In this document: positions 7,147 to 14,481 of the stretch, piece by piece
Numbering within the stretch: position 1 is the stretch's first letter
How the letters are laid out: each line of letters starts with the position of its first letter
DNA from: CAZMCH01 sp964564735
GTDB lineage: Bacteria; Poribacteria; DTPJ01
Direction: 5' to 3'
Assembly: GCA_964564735.1 (NCBI GenBank)
Contig: CAZMCH010000083.1
Span: forward strand, 1 to 18,536
DNA: 18,536 nt
Notes under the pieces: model-generated
What the model was told of the DNA's origin: nothing
The model's input: only the letters and a program-made list of their open reading frames with translations
Database searches by the model: none
Program-made: the position numbers and the translations under genes

Positions 7147-8766
7147 ATGCTAATATTCATTCGGCGCACTGTGCAGATATTATTCTTGCTGTTCTTTCTT
7201 TTTCTTATATTGCGCACAGTTTTTCCCGCCGATTTCATTATTCCCGTTGATCTGTTTTTGAGGCTTGATCCGCTTTCCGCAATAGGAACAATGCTCGCAT
7301 CTCGTTCTCTTATTGCAAAATTTTCATACTCAATAATCCTCGTTGTCCTGACCTTACTGATCGGCAGATTCTTCTGCGGATGGGTCTGTCCGCTAGGAAC
7401 AACGATTGATATATCTGACCATTTATTTTTTAAACGTCTCAAACGCCCAAAAATCAAACCAAACCCAAAATTACGCAACGTCAAATATTATATTCTTGTT
7501 TTATTCATTGTAGGCGCAATATTCAGCCTGCAATTGATATGGCTTGCAGACCCGTTGAGCATTGTAACAAGAAGCTATGAAACCGCATTATATCCATATT
7601 TCAGCTATGCGACCCGATCAACATTTGATACATTATATCATATAAAGGGCGTTAATAAATTATCAGAGCCGATATATAGTCTTTTGCGGAATAGAGTTAT
7701 CCCGCTTCAACAACCTTTTACAAGGTTGAATATCTTATTTTTTGGCGTTTTTGCTGTCATAATTGCATTAAGCATTTTGCAGAAAAGGTTTTGGTGCAGG
7801 AATCTTTGTCCGCTTGGTGCATTGCTAGGTTTGCTTTCAAAGATTAGTTTTCTTCGTAGAACCGTCAGCGATAGATGCACAAATTGCGGAAGATGCCAGC
7901 GTCTATGCGGGCTTAACGCTATTCCTGAAGATCCAAAGCAGTATTGGCAACAAGAATGTTTGCAATGTATGACATGCGTTGAAGTCTGTCCTGCTGATGC
8001 AATTAGCTTTAAGATAAAACTGCCATTTGCAGATAAGCAAGAGAAAGCCAGCCTTGATCTAAGCAAACGCTCATTTATTGGCTCTGTTTTTGCAGGAATT
8101 GCCATTGTTCCTTTGTTAAAACTCAATTATAAAAAGCAAAAGATGGATGAAACGGTCATACGTCCACCGGGGGCTTTACCTGAGGAACAATTCCTTGATA
8201 GGTGCATACGTTGCGGTAAGTGCATGAAAGTATGCCCGACTAATGGATTACAGCCGACGTTTCTTGAGGCAGGCGTTGAGGGTATTGCAACGCCAATGCT
8301 TGTGCCGAGGCTTGGACATTGCGAATATGTCTGCGTTTCATGCACAAGAGTTTGTCCCACAAATGCGATAACCGAGTTGAATGAGATTGAAAAGAAAAGA
8401 ATCAAGATCGGAACAGCAAGGATTGACACAACAAGGTGTATTCCATATAGCGAATATGAGGATTGCCTTGTTTGTGAAGAGCAATGCCCTATACCTACCA
8501 AAGCGATTAAATTTGAGGTCAGGGATGTTGTCACGTTTAATGATGATGTTCGCAGAATAAAATTTCCCGTTGTTTTAAAGGACAAGTGCATCGGTTGTGG
8601 CGCTTGTGAAAACAAATGCCCAGTCAAGCCTCAATCAGCAATAATCGTTACCTCACAAGTGCCGGGCAAAAAATGGAATGGTGGAATAAACTACGCCTCG
8701 GATGTATCCAAAATGGAGGAACCAAGCCCTCAGAGTATAGGCAAAGTTAAGGTTCCGGGTCAATAA
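7147..8766 (+). CDS. NapH-NapG-like fusion, membrane polyferredoxin
   Basis: A 539-residue protein in two halves. Residues 1-285 are NapH-like: membrane segments at about 7-24, 62-76, 114-133 and 195-211, two FCGWVCPLG/WCRNLCPLG motifs (C77/C81 and C217/C221), then two ferredoxin motifs (C244-C247-C250-C254 and C271-C274-C277-C281). After a basic-hydrophobic linker (KRSFIGSVFAGIAIVP, 307-322), residues 339-539 resemble NapG/MauM ferredoxins: RPPGALPEEQF, then C353-C356-C359-C363, C392-C396-C399-C403, C440-C443-C447 (C431 upstream) and C481-C484-C487-C491. Up to six [4Fe-4S] clusters are possible. The linker resembles a NapG Tat signal with KR instead of RR, now probably a membrane anchor. Such proteins pass electrons from quinol to periplasmic reductases. 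No napA or other terminal reductase is here; the partners are probably the DUF362 and DUF6599 proteins. The ribosome site is weak (AAAGGCG). Confidence 0.85.
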   Translation: MLIFIRRTVQILFLLFFLFLILRTVFPADFIIPVDLFLRLDPLSAIGTMLASRSLIAKFSYSIILVVLTLLIGRFFCGWVCPLGTTIDISDHLFFKRLKRPKIKPNPKLRNVKYYILVLFIVGAIFSLQLIWLADPLSIVTRSYETALYPYFSYATRSTFDTLYHIKGVNKLSEPIYSLLRNRVIPLQQPFTRLNILFFGVFAVIIALSILQKRFWCRNLCPLGALLGLLSKISFLRRTVSDRCTNCGRCQRLCGLNAIPEDPKQYWQQECLQCMTCVEVCPADAISFKIKLPFADKQEKASLDLSKRSFIGSVFAGIAIVPLLKLNYKKQKMDETVIRPPGALPEEQFLDRCIRCGKCMKVCPTNGLQPTFLEAGVEGIATPMLVPRLGHCEYVCVSCTRVCPTNAITELNEIEKKRIKIGTARIDTTRCIPYSEYEDCLVCEEQCPIPTKAIKFEVRDVVTFNDDVRRIKFPVVLKDKCIGCGACENKCPVKPQSAIIVTSQVPGKKWNGGINYASDVSKMEEPSPQSIGKVKVPGQ

Positions 8767-8800
8767 AAATAAACCTCTTTGGTTTATAAGGAGAATATAT

Positions 8801-10108
8801 TTGAGCGAATTAAATGAAAAAGCGAAAGATAGCACCCAATTATGTTTCAATCTAGGTGATACAATTGACAGTAAGAAATATGATCATTTCACTTCCACAG
8901 ATTTGAAGAAAATTCCGATAATCTTTAGAAATACAATTGCCGAAATTCCGTCAACCACATATGGAACTTTTTCTATTTTTAAATATCCTGCCAAATTTAT
9001 CCCCCAAGTCATCGCTTATGTTTTAAAGGAATACGGCAAAGCAGGCATGAGGGTATTTGATCCATTTGCAGGCTATGGCACAGTTGGTGTAGTTTCAAGG
9101 GTTTATGGCTATGATTATGAATTGTGGGACTTAAATCCATTGATAGAAACAATTCATAAATCAGCTACCATGAATCCAATTAAAGTTGATGTGACGGGAT
9201 TAATGAAGGAGATCAAAAATTCAGAATATAATTTTATACCAAAATGGTCTAATTTGGAATATTGGTTCCCGGAAGAATTTTTGCCAACTCTCTTTAAGAC
9301 GTGGGGATTCGCTTATTCATTAGAGGACGAAATAAAAAATATATTATTAATTCCTCTTTTGAAAATAACAAAATTCTTTTCCTATGGAGATGAAAACGTC
9401 CATAAGTTATATAAATCAAAGTTTTCCAAAAAAAAGATTTCGGAACTTTTGGATGGAGATTGGAAATCAGGTTTTTATGCTATGTTAGAGAAAGAGATTA
9501 ACACTCTATTAAGAAAACAATGGGAATATTCCAAACTAATACCTCAGAAAGTTGATTTTGATATAAAGTCAGGTATAGATACATTAGAAATGAAATTAAA
9601 TAAGGATGTTAACCTTCTTATTACCTCTCCACCATATTTGCAGGCTCAGGAATATATAAGGTCAACAAAACTCGAACTATTCTGGTTGGGTTATGATGAG
9701 TCTTATATAAAGTCGTTAAGTCAAAAAGAAATACCTTACAGAGATGTAGGTCGGATAGAGATTCATTCGGATAAATATTATGAATTTAGAGATAAAATAA
9801 ATGAAGACCATCTAAAAAAATTATATGACAGATATTTTCATGCCATATTAGGTATCTATTCCAATTTGAGTGAAAGTGTTAGAGATTATATGTTTATTTT
9901 TGTTAGTCCTGCCAAAATACGAACCACCTCTATACCATTAGATGATAAAATAGTAGAGCATTTATGTCATTTAGGATGGGAACATGAACTAACATTTGTT
10001 GACAAAATTGTAGCACGTGTAATGTTTCAATCCAAAGTCAATCCTGCATCTGGTATGGAAGATAGTAGGATAAAAACAGAACATTTGGTTGTGCTGAAAA
10101 GGAAATAA
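8801..10108 (+). CDS. Site-specific DNA methyltransferase, SPPY type
   Basis: A 435-residue protein starting at TTG, chosen because AAGGAGA (8788-8794) sits 6 bases upstream. Motif I, FDPFAGYG (86-93), binds S-adenosylmethionine; a KYPAKFIPQ segment (61-69) just before it is common in this group. The catalytic motif IV is TSPPY (275-279); SPPY usually marks N4-cytosine methylation, although N6-adenine cannot be excluded. About 180 residues lie between the motifs, a possible target-recognition region, giving an alpha-like motif order. The next gene follows after 3 bases and is the likely cognate nuclease. The target sequence cannot be read from the gene. Confidence 0.85.
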   Translation: MSELNEKAKDSTQLCFNLGDTIDSKKYDHFTSTDLKKIPIIFRNTIAEIPSTTYGTFSIFKYPAKFIPQVIAYVLKEYGKAGMRVFDPFAGYGTVGVVSRVYGYDYELWDLNPLIETIHKSATMNPIKVDVTGLMKEIKNSEYNFIPKWSNLEYWFPEEFLPTLFKTWGFAYSLEDEIKNILLIPLLKITKFFSYGDENVHKLYKSKFSKKKISELLDGDWKSGFYAMLEKEINTLLRKQWEYSKLIPQKVDFDIKSGIDTLEMKLNKDVNLLITSPPYLQAQEYIRSTKLELFWLGYDESYIKSLSQKEIPYRDVGRIEIHSDKYYEFRDKINEDHLKKLYDRYFHAILGIYSNLSESVRDYMFIFVSPAKIRTTSIPLDDKIVEHLCHLGWEHELTFVDKIVARVMFQSKVNPASGMEDSRIKTEHLVVLKRK

Positions 10109-10111
10109 ATT

Positions 10112-11089
10112 ATGAAACGCATATTAAAAGCTGATTTAAATAGCCCAGCTAAATTTAGAGAAAAAATGTTGGATCATATTCAAAGCATAAGGGAATATAT
10201 CAAAACGCAATCTGGAATAAATTTCACCTTTGAAGAATTGGGTGATACATTACTTGCTGCATGCAGAGCAAATGATTTTAATTTGATTGATACTCAAGAG
10301 AAAAAATGGTTTTTAGATGAAGGGAAAATTCAGCATTGGGTTGATAGAAAATTGATGCCGAATATTAAATCAGTGGACTTAGATGACGAGGATGTAATAA
10401 GGTTACTGCTTTTCTGCATAGAGATTACATATCAAATGTTTGCTGGTGGAACAAGGGCTACTGTTACACAAAAAGGCTTTAGAGATAGAAGAAGAACCTT
10501 TGAATCAATACTTGTGGATCAGTTTGTAGGCAAATTCGGTGAAATAATTGTAAAGAAATTTCTCGAAACAAATTTTGCGGTAGAGATAAAGCTTGATTGG
10601 GAGATTTCAAGAGATATTGAAAAGTATAGAAACGATATTATAAATGCAAAAAAGAACATTAGCATAAAATCATCTCCGTCACTTGCTGGTATTTGGGCTG
10701 AAGCTGATATTGGCTATGATTATGGTATAACCGTCAAATGTTTTATTCCACAACCAACTATATTGCAATTTTTCATTGAAGTTTGCGGTTTTACAAGACT
10801 TTTGGATTTTGCAGATGAGCGAATTCCAAAACAGGATGTCCTTTTTAAAGGTTATCTTGGAGATATGAGAGAAAGGATTAGAGGATACAAATGCGGCGAA
10901 ATACAAACTGAACTTAAGGGATTTATTTGTGGGTATTTCGAGACATCAAATTATTCTCCAACCAAAGATGGAGAAAATTTGCTTTATTTGGGTCAAGTCA
11001 GAGAAGAAAGATTTCTTGTTCCAATTAATGAACTTAGATATACAAAAGATGATTGGGACTTGTTTCTTCTATATAATGGGCTAATATGA
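10112..11089 (+). CDS. Unrecognised protein, probable cognate restriction endonuclease
   Basis: A 325-residue soluble protein starting 3 bases after the methyltransferase stop, with AAAGGAAA upstream. I do not recognise the family. The central part could be a PD-(D/E)XK core: a helix with GE143 (GKFGEIIVKKF), an acidic D175, then a strand NISIKSS ending in K186. The position normally held by Glu or Asp two before the Lys is Ser184, so the assignment is tentative. An arginine-rich stretch at 123-129 (FRDRRRT) could contact DNA. The tight pairing with a methyltransferase is the main argument for a type II restriction enzyme. It may instead be a regulatory or specificity subunit. It converges on endonuclease III with a 50-base gap. 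Confidence 0.55.
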   Translation: MKRILKADLNSPAKFREKMLDHIQSIREYIKTQSGINFTFEELGDTLLAACRANDFNLIDTQEKKWFLDEGKIQHWVDRKLMPNIKSVDLDDEDVIRLLLFCIEITYQMFAGGTRATVTQKGFRDRRRTFESILVDQFVGKFGEIIVKKFLETNFAVEIKLDWEISRDIEKYRNDIINAKKNISIKSSPSLAGIWAEADIGYDYGITVKCFIPQPTILQFFIEVCGFTRLLDFADERIPKQDVLFKGYLGDMRERIRGYKCGEIQTELKGFICGYFETSNYSPTKDGENLLYLGQVREERFLVPINELRYTKDDWDLFLLYNGLI

Positions 11090-11139
11090 AAAAAAGAAAG
11101 CGTGAAGCTAAATGCCATAGTGAAGATTAATTCAATTAA

Positions 11140-11784
11140 TTAGTGATTTTTATTAAAATAATCACAATATTCATTAATACAGCATATCTCGCATTTAGGC
11201 TTTCTAGCAATACACGTTCTACTGCCATGAAACGCCATTAGATGTGAAAATATCGTCCATTCATTTTCGGAAACAATCTCTTTTAGGTCAAATTCTATCT
11301 TGTCAGGCATTTTCTTATCAGAAAGCCCGATCCGTTCAGAAAGCCTTATGACATGAGTATCGACAATGATCCCTGGTTTTCCGAATGCATCAGCAATAAT
11401 CATATTTGCGGTCTTGCGCCCAACGCCGGGCAAAGATACTAGCGAATCCATGTCGTTAGGCACTTTCCCGCCATATTGCTTATCTATAATATCACAGCAT
11501 TCCTTGATCCGTTCAGCCTTCTTTCTGAAAGTTCCTGTGCTATATATTTCATTCATCAGTTCAACAAGGTCTGCATCCGCATAATCTCTCGCTGTCTTAT
11601 ATTTATCGAACAAAAATACAGTTACCTCGTTGACTTTTTCATCTGTGCATTGAGAAGCAAGTATCCCTGAAACCAGACACTCAAGAGGATTCGAAAATTT
11701 AAGACGAGGTCCAACATCTGGATATGCTTTCTTTAAAAGAAAAATAATTTGTTCTATTTTATATTTAAGGTCTTTTTGTGCCAT
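11140..11784 (-). CDS. nth: Endonuclease III, DNA glycosylase/AP lyase
   Basis: A 214-residue protein, the normal size. The helix-hairpin-helix reads LPGVGRKTANMII (118-130), with the catalytic lysine equivalent at K124; the catalytic Asp is D142 in VDTHVIRLSERIGL. The C-terminal [4Fe-4S] loop is intact: C191-x6-C198-x2-C201-x5-C207. The enzyme removes oxidised pyrimidines from DNA and nicks the resulting abasic site during base-excision repair. It is the last gene of a three-gene minus-strand set, 12 bases after the larger amidohydrolase gene, so it is probably co-transcribed with it. There is no clear functional link to the amidohydrolases. Confidence 0.95.
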   Translation of the reverse strand: MAQKDLKYKIEQIIFLLKKAYPDVGPRLKFSNPLECLVSGILASQCTDEKVNEVTVFLFDKYKTARDYADADLVELMNEIYSTGTFRKKAERIKECCDIIDKQYGGKVPNDMDSLVSLPGVGRKTANMIIADAFGKPGIIVDTHVIRLSERIGLSDKKMPDKIEFDLKEIVSENEWTIFSHLMAFHGSRTCIARKPKCEICCINEYCDYFNKNH

Positions 11785-11796
11785 TTATTTTCCCCA

Positions 11797-12858
11797 TTAT
11801 GGTCGTATATTCCCTACGCGCTTATCGCTTGATGGTTCAATGCTAAAAAGCCTTTCTGTATTCTCATGAGACACCTTTTGCAATACCGCATAAGGTAATC
11901 TAAGCTGTCTGATAAATTGCTGATGACCTATTAACCCAAGCCTGTTTGTTTCTTGATGTGAACCTTTGCCAATGCCCGTATCAGTGCCGAATAAGATTCT
12001 GTTAGAATATTTTATAAAGAAATCCCTGATAATACTTTGATCCTCTGGATACATAATATCACCTTGACGGACAAAACATCCAATGCTTGTATCGATATAA
12101 TTATTAGGATATTCATTTAATATTTGCTCAAGGCGATCCCAACCGAGATAATGTTGATGAGCGCCGATGAATTTTGCATCGGGATAGGCTTTTGTAATGC
12201 GGAGATAACTCTGTAATAGGTCTTCGTTGGTATATTTCACGCCTTTTTTCCATCCCTCAGACCAATAGGCATGAAGCGATCCTCCCGTATATGGTGATGC
12301 TGTCATTCTCTGTGTTACATGCCATAAAACAGGGAGTTTGCGCTCATTTACTATCTTAAAGAAAGGCATCCATTTTTGATGTTCAAATTCATCAAAAGAA
12401 CGCCCTTCTATAATAAATGTTGGACTCCATAATTTTATACCTTTTGCCCCATATTCCAAAGCTTCTAACAAAGGTTCAGTATCAGGTGTATCAACACCCG
12501 GAGCATATAAAAATATAGCACGATTATCGTTCTTTATTGTCTTTGAAAGCTCATCATAGGAAAATGGGTCATCAGAAAAGGCATTTTTTAGTGATTTTGG
12601 ATGCCCATCTAAAAGAATTACTTTTGACAAACGCTCTGCAAATCCCCAATCTAGCCATTCATTAAGGGCATTTAAAAAATCTGTCTTTGCTGAAACGTGA
12701 GTATGGCAGTCTATCCAATAGCGTTCTGATGGCTGGAAATGAAAGCCCCAACCCTTAGAAAAGCCATTATCTTCGGTTTCACGTTCAAAAACATCCGGAG
12801 TATGAGGATATATATCTTCGTTTAATATGTTTTTCATAGCAAAATCCTTTATCTTCAT
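11797..12858 (-). CDS. Amidohydrolase-2 family metal-dependent hydrolase (353 aa)
   Basis: A TIM-barrel hydrolase with the family's metal-site signature: H52-x-H54 (WIDCHTHVS), K142 (GAKGIKLWSP), H180 (PVLWHVTQ), H234/H236 (FIGAHQHYLGW) and D293 (ILFGTDTG). The last motif is strong. Amidohydrolase-2 proteins include decarboxylases of aromatic acids and lactone hydrolases; the substrate here is not predictable. It has no signal peptide, so it should be cytoplasmic. Its ATG overlaps the TGA of the upstream amidohydrolase in an ATGA junction, implying coupled translation and perhaps a joint pathway or heteromeric complex. An internal Met8 is an alternative start. Confidence 0.85.
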   Translation of the reverse strand: MKIKDFAMKNILNEDIYPHTPDVFERETEDNGFSKGWGFHFQPSERYWIDCHTHVSAKTDFLNALNEWLDWGFAERLSKVILLDGHPKSLKNAFSDDPFSYDELSKTIKNDNRAIFLYAPGVDTPDTEPLLEALEYGAKGIKLWSPTFIIEGRSFDEFEHQKWMPFFKIVNERKLPVLWHVTQRMTASPYTGGSLHAYWSEGWKKGVKYTNEDLLQSYLRITKAYPDAKFIGAHQHYLGWDRLEQILNEYPNNYIDTSIGCFVRQGDIMYPEDQSIIRDFFIKYSNRILFGTDTGIGKGSHQETNRLGLIGHQQFIRQLRLPYAVLQKVSHENTERLFSIEPSSDKRVGNIRP

Positions 12859-13601
12859 CTTATAAATTTTTGTGGAATTAAATTCTCTATATTTCCCGCC
12901 AAGATCATCGACATATCTGAATCATTTAAATCTAGTTGAAGCACTTTATCTAGTTCAACCTTTGTATAATTAAAAAATGGTGTCTTTGTCCCAGATACAT
13001 CTGATCCAAAAATAACTCTTTTTACACCAACATTATATAATACATTTTTTATTGCATCCAAAGTTGCTGTGCCTGTATCAAAATAGACATTTGGTTTGTC
13101 AAAAAAGGCAGACATTTTATCATATCCACCATTTAAAAATCCCATGTGGGGAATTATGATATTTAATTCAGGATTTTCATTGACAAAACGCAAAGTATAT
13201 TCATATTCTTCCTCAAGGACGACAGGCAGATGATGGTCTCTCATGGCTTTTAGGATTTCAGCGCATTTTGGATCATCATAGTTATATTTGGGTTCGTCCC
13301 AATGACGATGCCACTTTATACCAGCATAATCACTTAAATTATCAGGTATAATATAATCATTCCATACAAAATAGAATGGATAAAGTATAATATCCTCTAT
13401 TTTTGAGATTTCCAGAGCATATTCATTGGCTTTCATACGTGATTGGTATGTGCTTTCAATTCTATATATATCTTCTGGAAAGGCAAAGATGACTGCTCCT
13501 TGGGCATTTGCCTCCATTAAATTCTGCCTTATATCTTCCAGATCGAAAAATTTTGTTTTTTTGTTATTTCCGCAGTGTATATGATCATCTATTATTCTCA
13601 T
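12855..13601 (-). CDS. Amidohydrolase-2 family protein (248 aa), shorter paralogue
   Basis: A small TIM-barrel hydrolase. The start at 13601 (ATG) is preferred: the in-frame TTG at 13613 abuts the AAAGGAG site with no spacing, whereas the ATG is 12 bases from it. Visible metal-site residues are H7-x-H9 (MRIIDDHIHCG), K96 (AGIKWHRHW), H152 (IIIPHMGF) and D201 (IFGSDVSG). Where most relatives carry the strand-5 His, this protein reads PVVLEEEYEY, so Glu may replace it or the metal site may differ. It is the first gene of the operon and overlaps the next amidohydrolase by 4 bases. The substrate is unknown. Its divergence from its neighbour suggests different roles rather than a recent duplication. 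Confidence 0.8.
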   Translation of the reverse strand: MRIIDDHIHCGNNKKTKFFDLEDIRQNLMEANAQGAVIFAFPEDIYRIESTYQSRMKANEYALEISKIEDIILYPFYFVWNDYIIPDNLSDYAGIKWHRHWDEPKYNYDDPKCAEILKAMRDHHLPVVLEEEYEYTLRFVNENPELNIIIPHMGFLNGGYDKMSAFFDKPNVYFDTGTATLDAIKNVLYNVGVKRVIFGSDVSGTKTPFFNYTKVELDKVLQLDLNDSDMSMILAGNIENLIPQKFIR

Positions 13602-13630
13602 ATTATATTGCAACTCCTTTTGAATTTGTT

Positions 13631-13645
13631 ATAAGAGAATCTTAT
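13631..13645. promoter_or_regulatory. Inverted repeat in the amidohydrolase leader, possible operator
   Basis: ATAAGA (13631-13636), three bases, then TCTTAT (13640-13645) form a perfect six-base inverted repeat. It lies just downstream of the predicted -10 box of the minus-strand promoter, at roughly +6 to +20. A repressor bound here would block early transcription. It is short and AT-rich, so chance is possible. Confidence 0.3.
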
Positions 13646-13657
13646 TGTAGTAATGTG

Positions 13658-13686
13658 ATTTTAAGATTTCATTAGTAAAATGTCAA
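13658..13686 (-). promoter_or_regulatory. Strong sigma70-type promoter for the amidohydrolase-nth operon
   Basis: On the minus strand, TTGACA (complement of 13681-13686, perfect -35) is followed by exactly 17 bases and TAAAAT (complement of 13658-13663, five of six to the -10). Transcription would begin near 13651, about 50 bases before the first ATG. This is the best promoter match in the window. Confidence 0.6.
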
Positions 13687-13718
13687 TAAGGTAATTCAAT
13701 ATTAACTGAATTTTTTGC

Positions 13719-13747
13719 TTTACTACTTAACAAATGTATAGTATAAT
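13719..13747 (+). promoter_or_regulatory. Possible promoter for the broken nuclease gene
   Basis: TTTACT (13719-13724, four of six to the -35) lies 17 bases before a perfect TATAAT (13742-13747). The start codon of the broken nuclease gene is about 100 bases downstream. It is divergent from the minus-strand promoter at 13658-13686. Confidence 0.4.
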
Positions 13748-13844
13748 TATTTATATCAAACCAAGTGAAATGATAGAAAAGAAATATCTGAGTCTTAAAT
13801 CGTTTTAAAAAGTTACCCAATAGGCATTATATAAAGGTGCTATT

Positions 13845-14271
13845 ATGAATATTGATTTTTCAAATCTAGTCATATCAGTAACAAAACCAAATGACAAACC
13901 AGCACTTATGTTATCCTCAATGGGTATAAATATTAGAGCTATATATATTCACAGAAGAAAAAGAATGGCATATAGTTGACATAGTTTTTTATGATCCAGA
14001 AGCAGATGAAATAATACTTGTCGAATTAAAGAAAGATAAAATTGTAATGGATCATTATTATCAGATCAAACGCTATCTTGATAATGCGCCAAAGTCCGAA
14101 CTGCTAAAGAGTTTTCTTGAAAAAGGTAGTTCTATACGTGGTATACTGGCAGCCGTTGAACAATGTAATTTTGATGTTGGCGTTTCTAATGTATCGGTTC
14201 ATATTGTTAACAAAGATAAAACTATAAAAGTATTGAAAGATATAAGAAAACGCCGTTTTGGTAATTTATGA
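13845..14271 (+). pseudogene. Frameshifted PD-(D/E)XK nuclease gene (RecB/NucS-like)
   Basis: A start at 13845, with AAAGGTG at 13834-13840, opens a 44-codon frame ending at TGA 13977-13979. A second frame, open from 13930 to 14271, continues the coding sense, so one frameshift lies between 13930 and 13976. The second part holds a nuclease core: VDIVFYD, then IILVELKK (Asp about 15 residues before the Glu of an E-x-K), followed by QIKRY, the Q-xxx-Y motif of RecB-type nucleases. The rejoined protein would be about 140 residues, likely a small nuclease acting on branched or damaged DNA, or a defence nuclease. The 74-codon piece from 14047 alone would lack the catalytic residues. A sequencing or assembly error is an equally simple cause of the break. 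Confidence 0.7.
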
Positions 14272-14368
14272 TAGCCAAATTGTAATGAATTTTTGCTTTA
14301 AAACTCGGTTTATATTTATTAAGTGCATCCATAGCGCTGTTTATATGTCAATTAGGAGGTGATCTAAT

Positions 14369-14446
14369 ATGGATGCAATAGAAAGCAATTTCAGAATAAT
14401 AGCCACAGAGACATTTAGATTGGGGGATTCTAAGTATCTTAATTGA
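14369..14446 (+). CDS. Mini-ORF of 25 residues with near-perfect Shine-Dalgarno
   Basis: AGGAGGTGATC (14354-14364) matches the 16S anti-Shine-Dalgarno over 11 bases, and the ATG follows the GGAGG by 9 bases. The product (begins MDAIESNFRIIATETFRLG) has no recognised family. The reading frame runs through the left arm of a 12-bp inverted repeat. It could be a leader peptide controlling the DUF5916 gene, a real small protein, or the stub of a decayed gene: a +1 shift gives a hydrophobic continuation, LDWGILSILIELAVFIN. Confidence 0.35.
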   Translation: MDAIESNFRIIATETFRLGDSKYLN

Positions 14447-14481
14447 ATTAGCAGTTTTTATTAATTAATTGTCTCTGTGGC
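14402..14481. repeat. Perfect 12-bp inverted repeat upstream of the DUF5916 gene
   Basis: GCCACAGAGACA (14402-14413) is the exact reverse complement of TGTCTCTGTGGC (14470-14481), with 56 AT-rich bases between. The pairing does not extend on either side. It ends 34 bases before the DUF5916 start codon. It could be the stem of a leader structure, the ends of a tiny mobile-element remnant, or paired protein-binding half-sites. No target-site duplication was seen. Confidence 0.6.

Noticed and set aside
7147..8766. Part of a periplasmic nitrate reductase (nap) operon
   Set aside because: The NapH and NapG similarity is real, but no napA, napB, napD or molybdenum enzyme is nearby, and the neighbours are DUF362 and DUF6599.
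11086..11130. 14-codon frame overlapping the stop of the putative restriction gene
   Set aside because: Too short, Lys/Arg-rich by virtue of A-rich sequence, and no independent support.
11126..11140. ATTAATT-C-AATTAAT palindrome between the convergent genes as a terminator
   Set aside because: It contains only A-T pairs in the arms and overlaps the nth stop; such a stem would be too weak to call.
14286..14316. Promoter TTGCTT/TATATT before the mini-ORF
   Set aside because: The spacing is 12 bases, too short for a sigma70 promoter.
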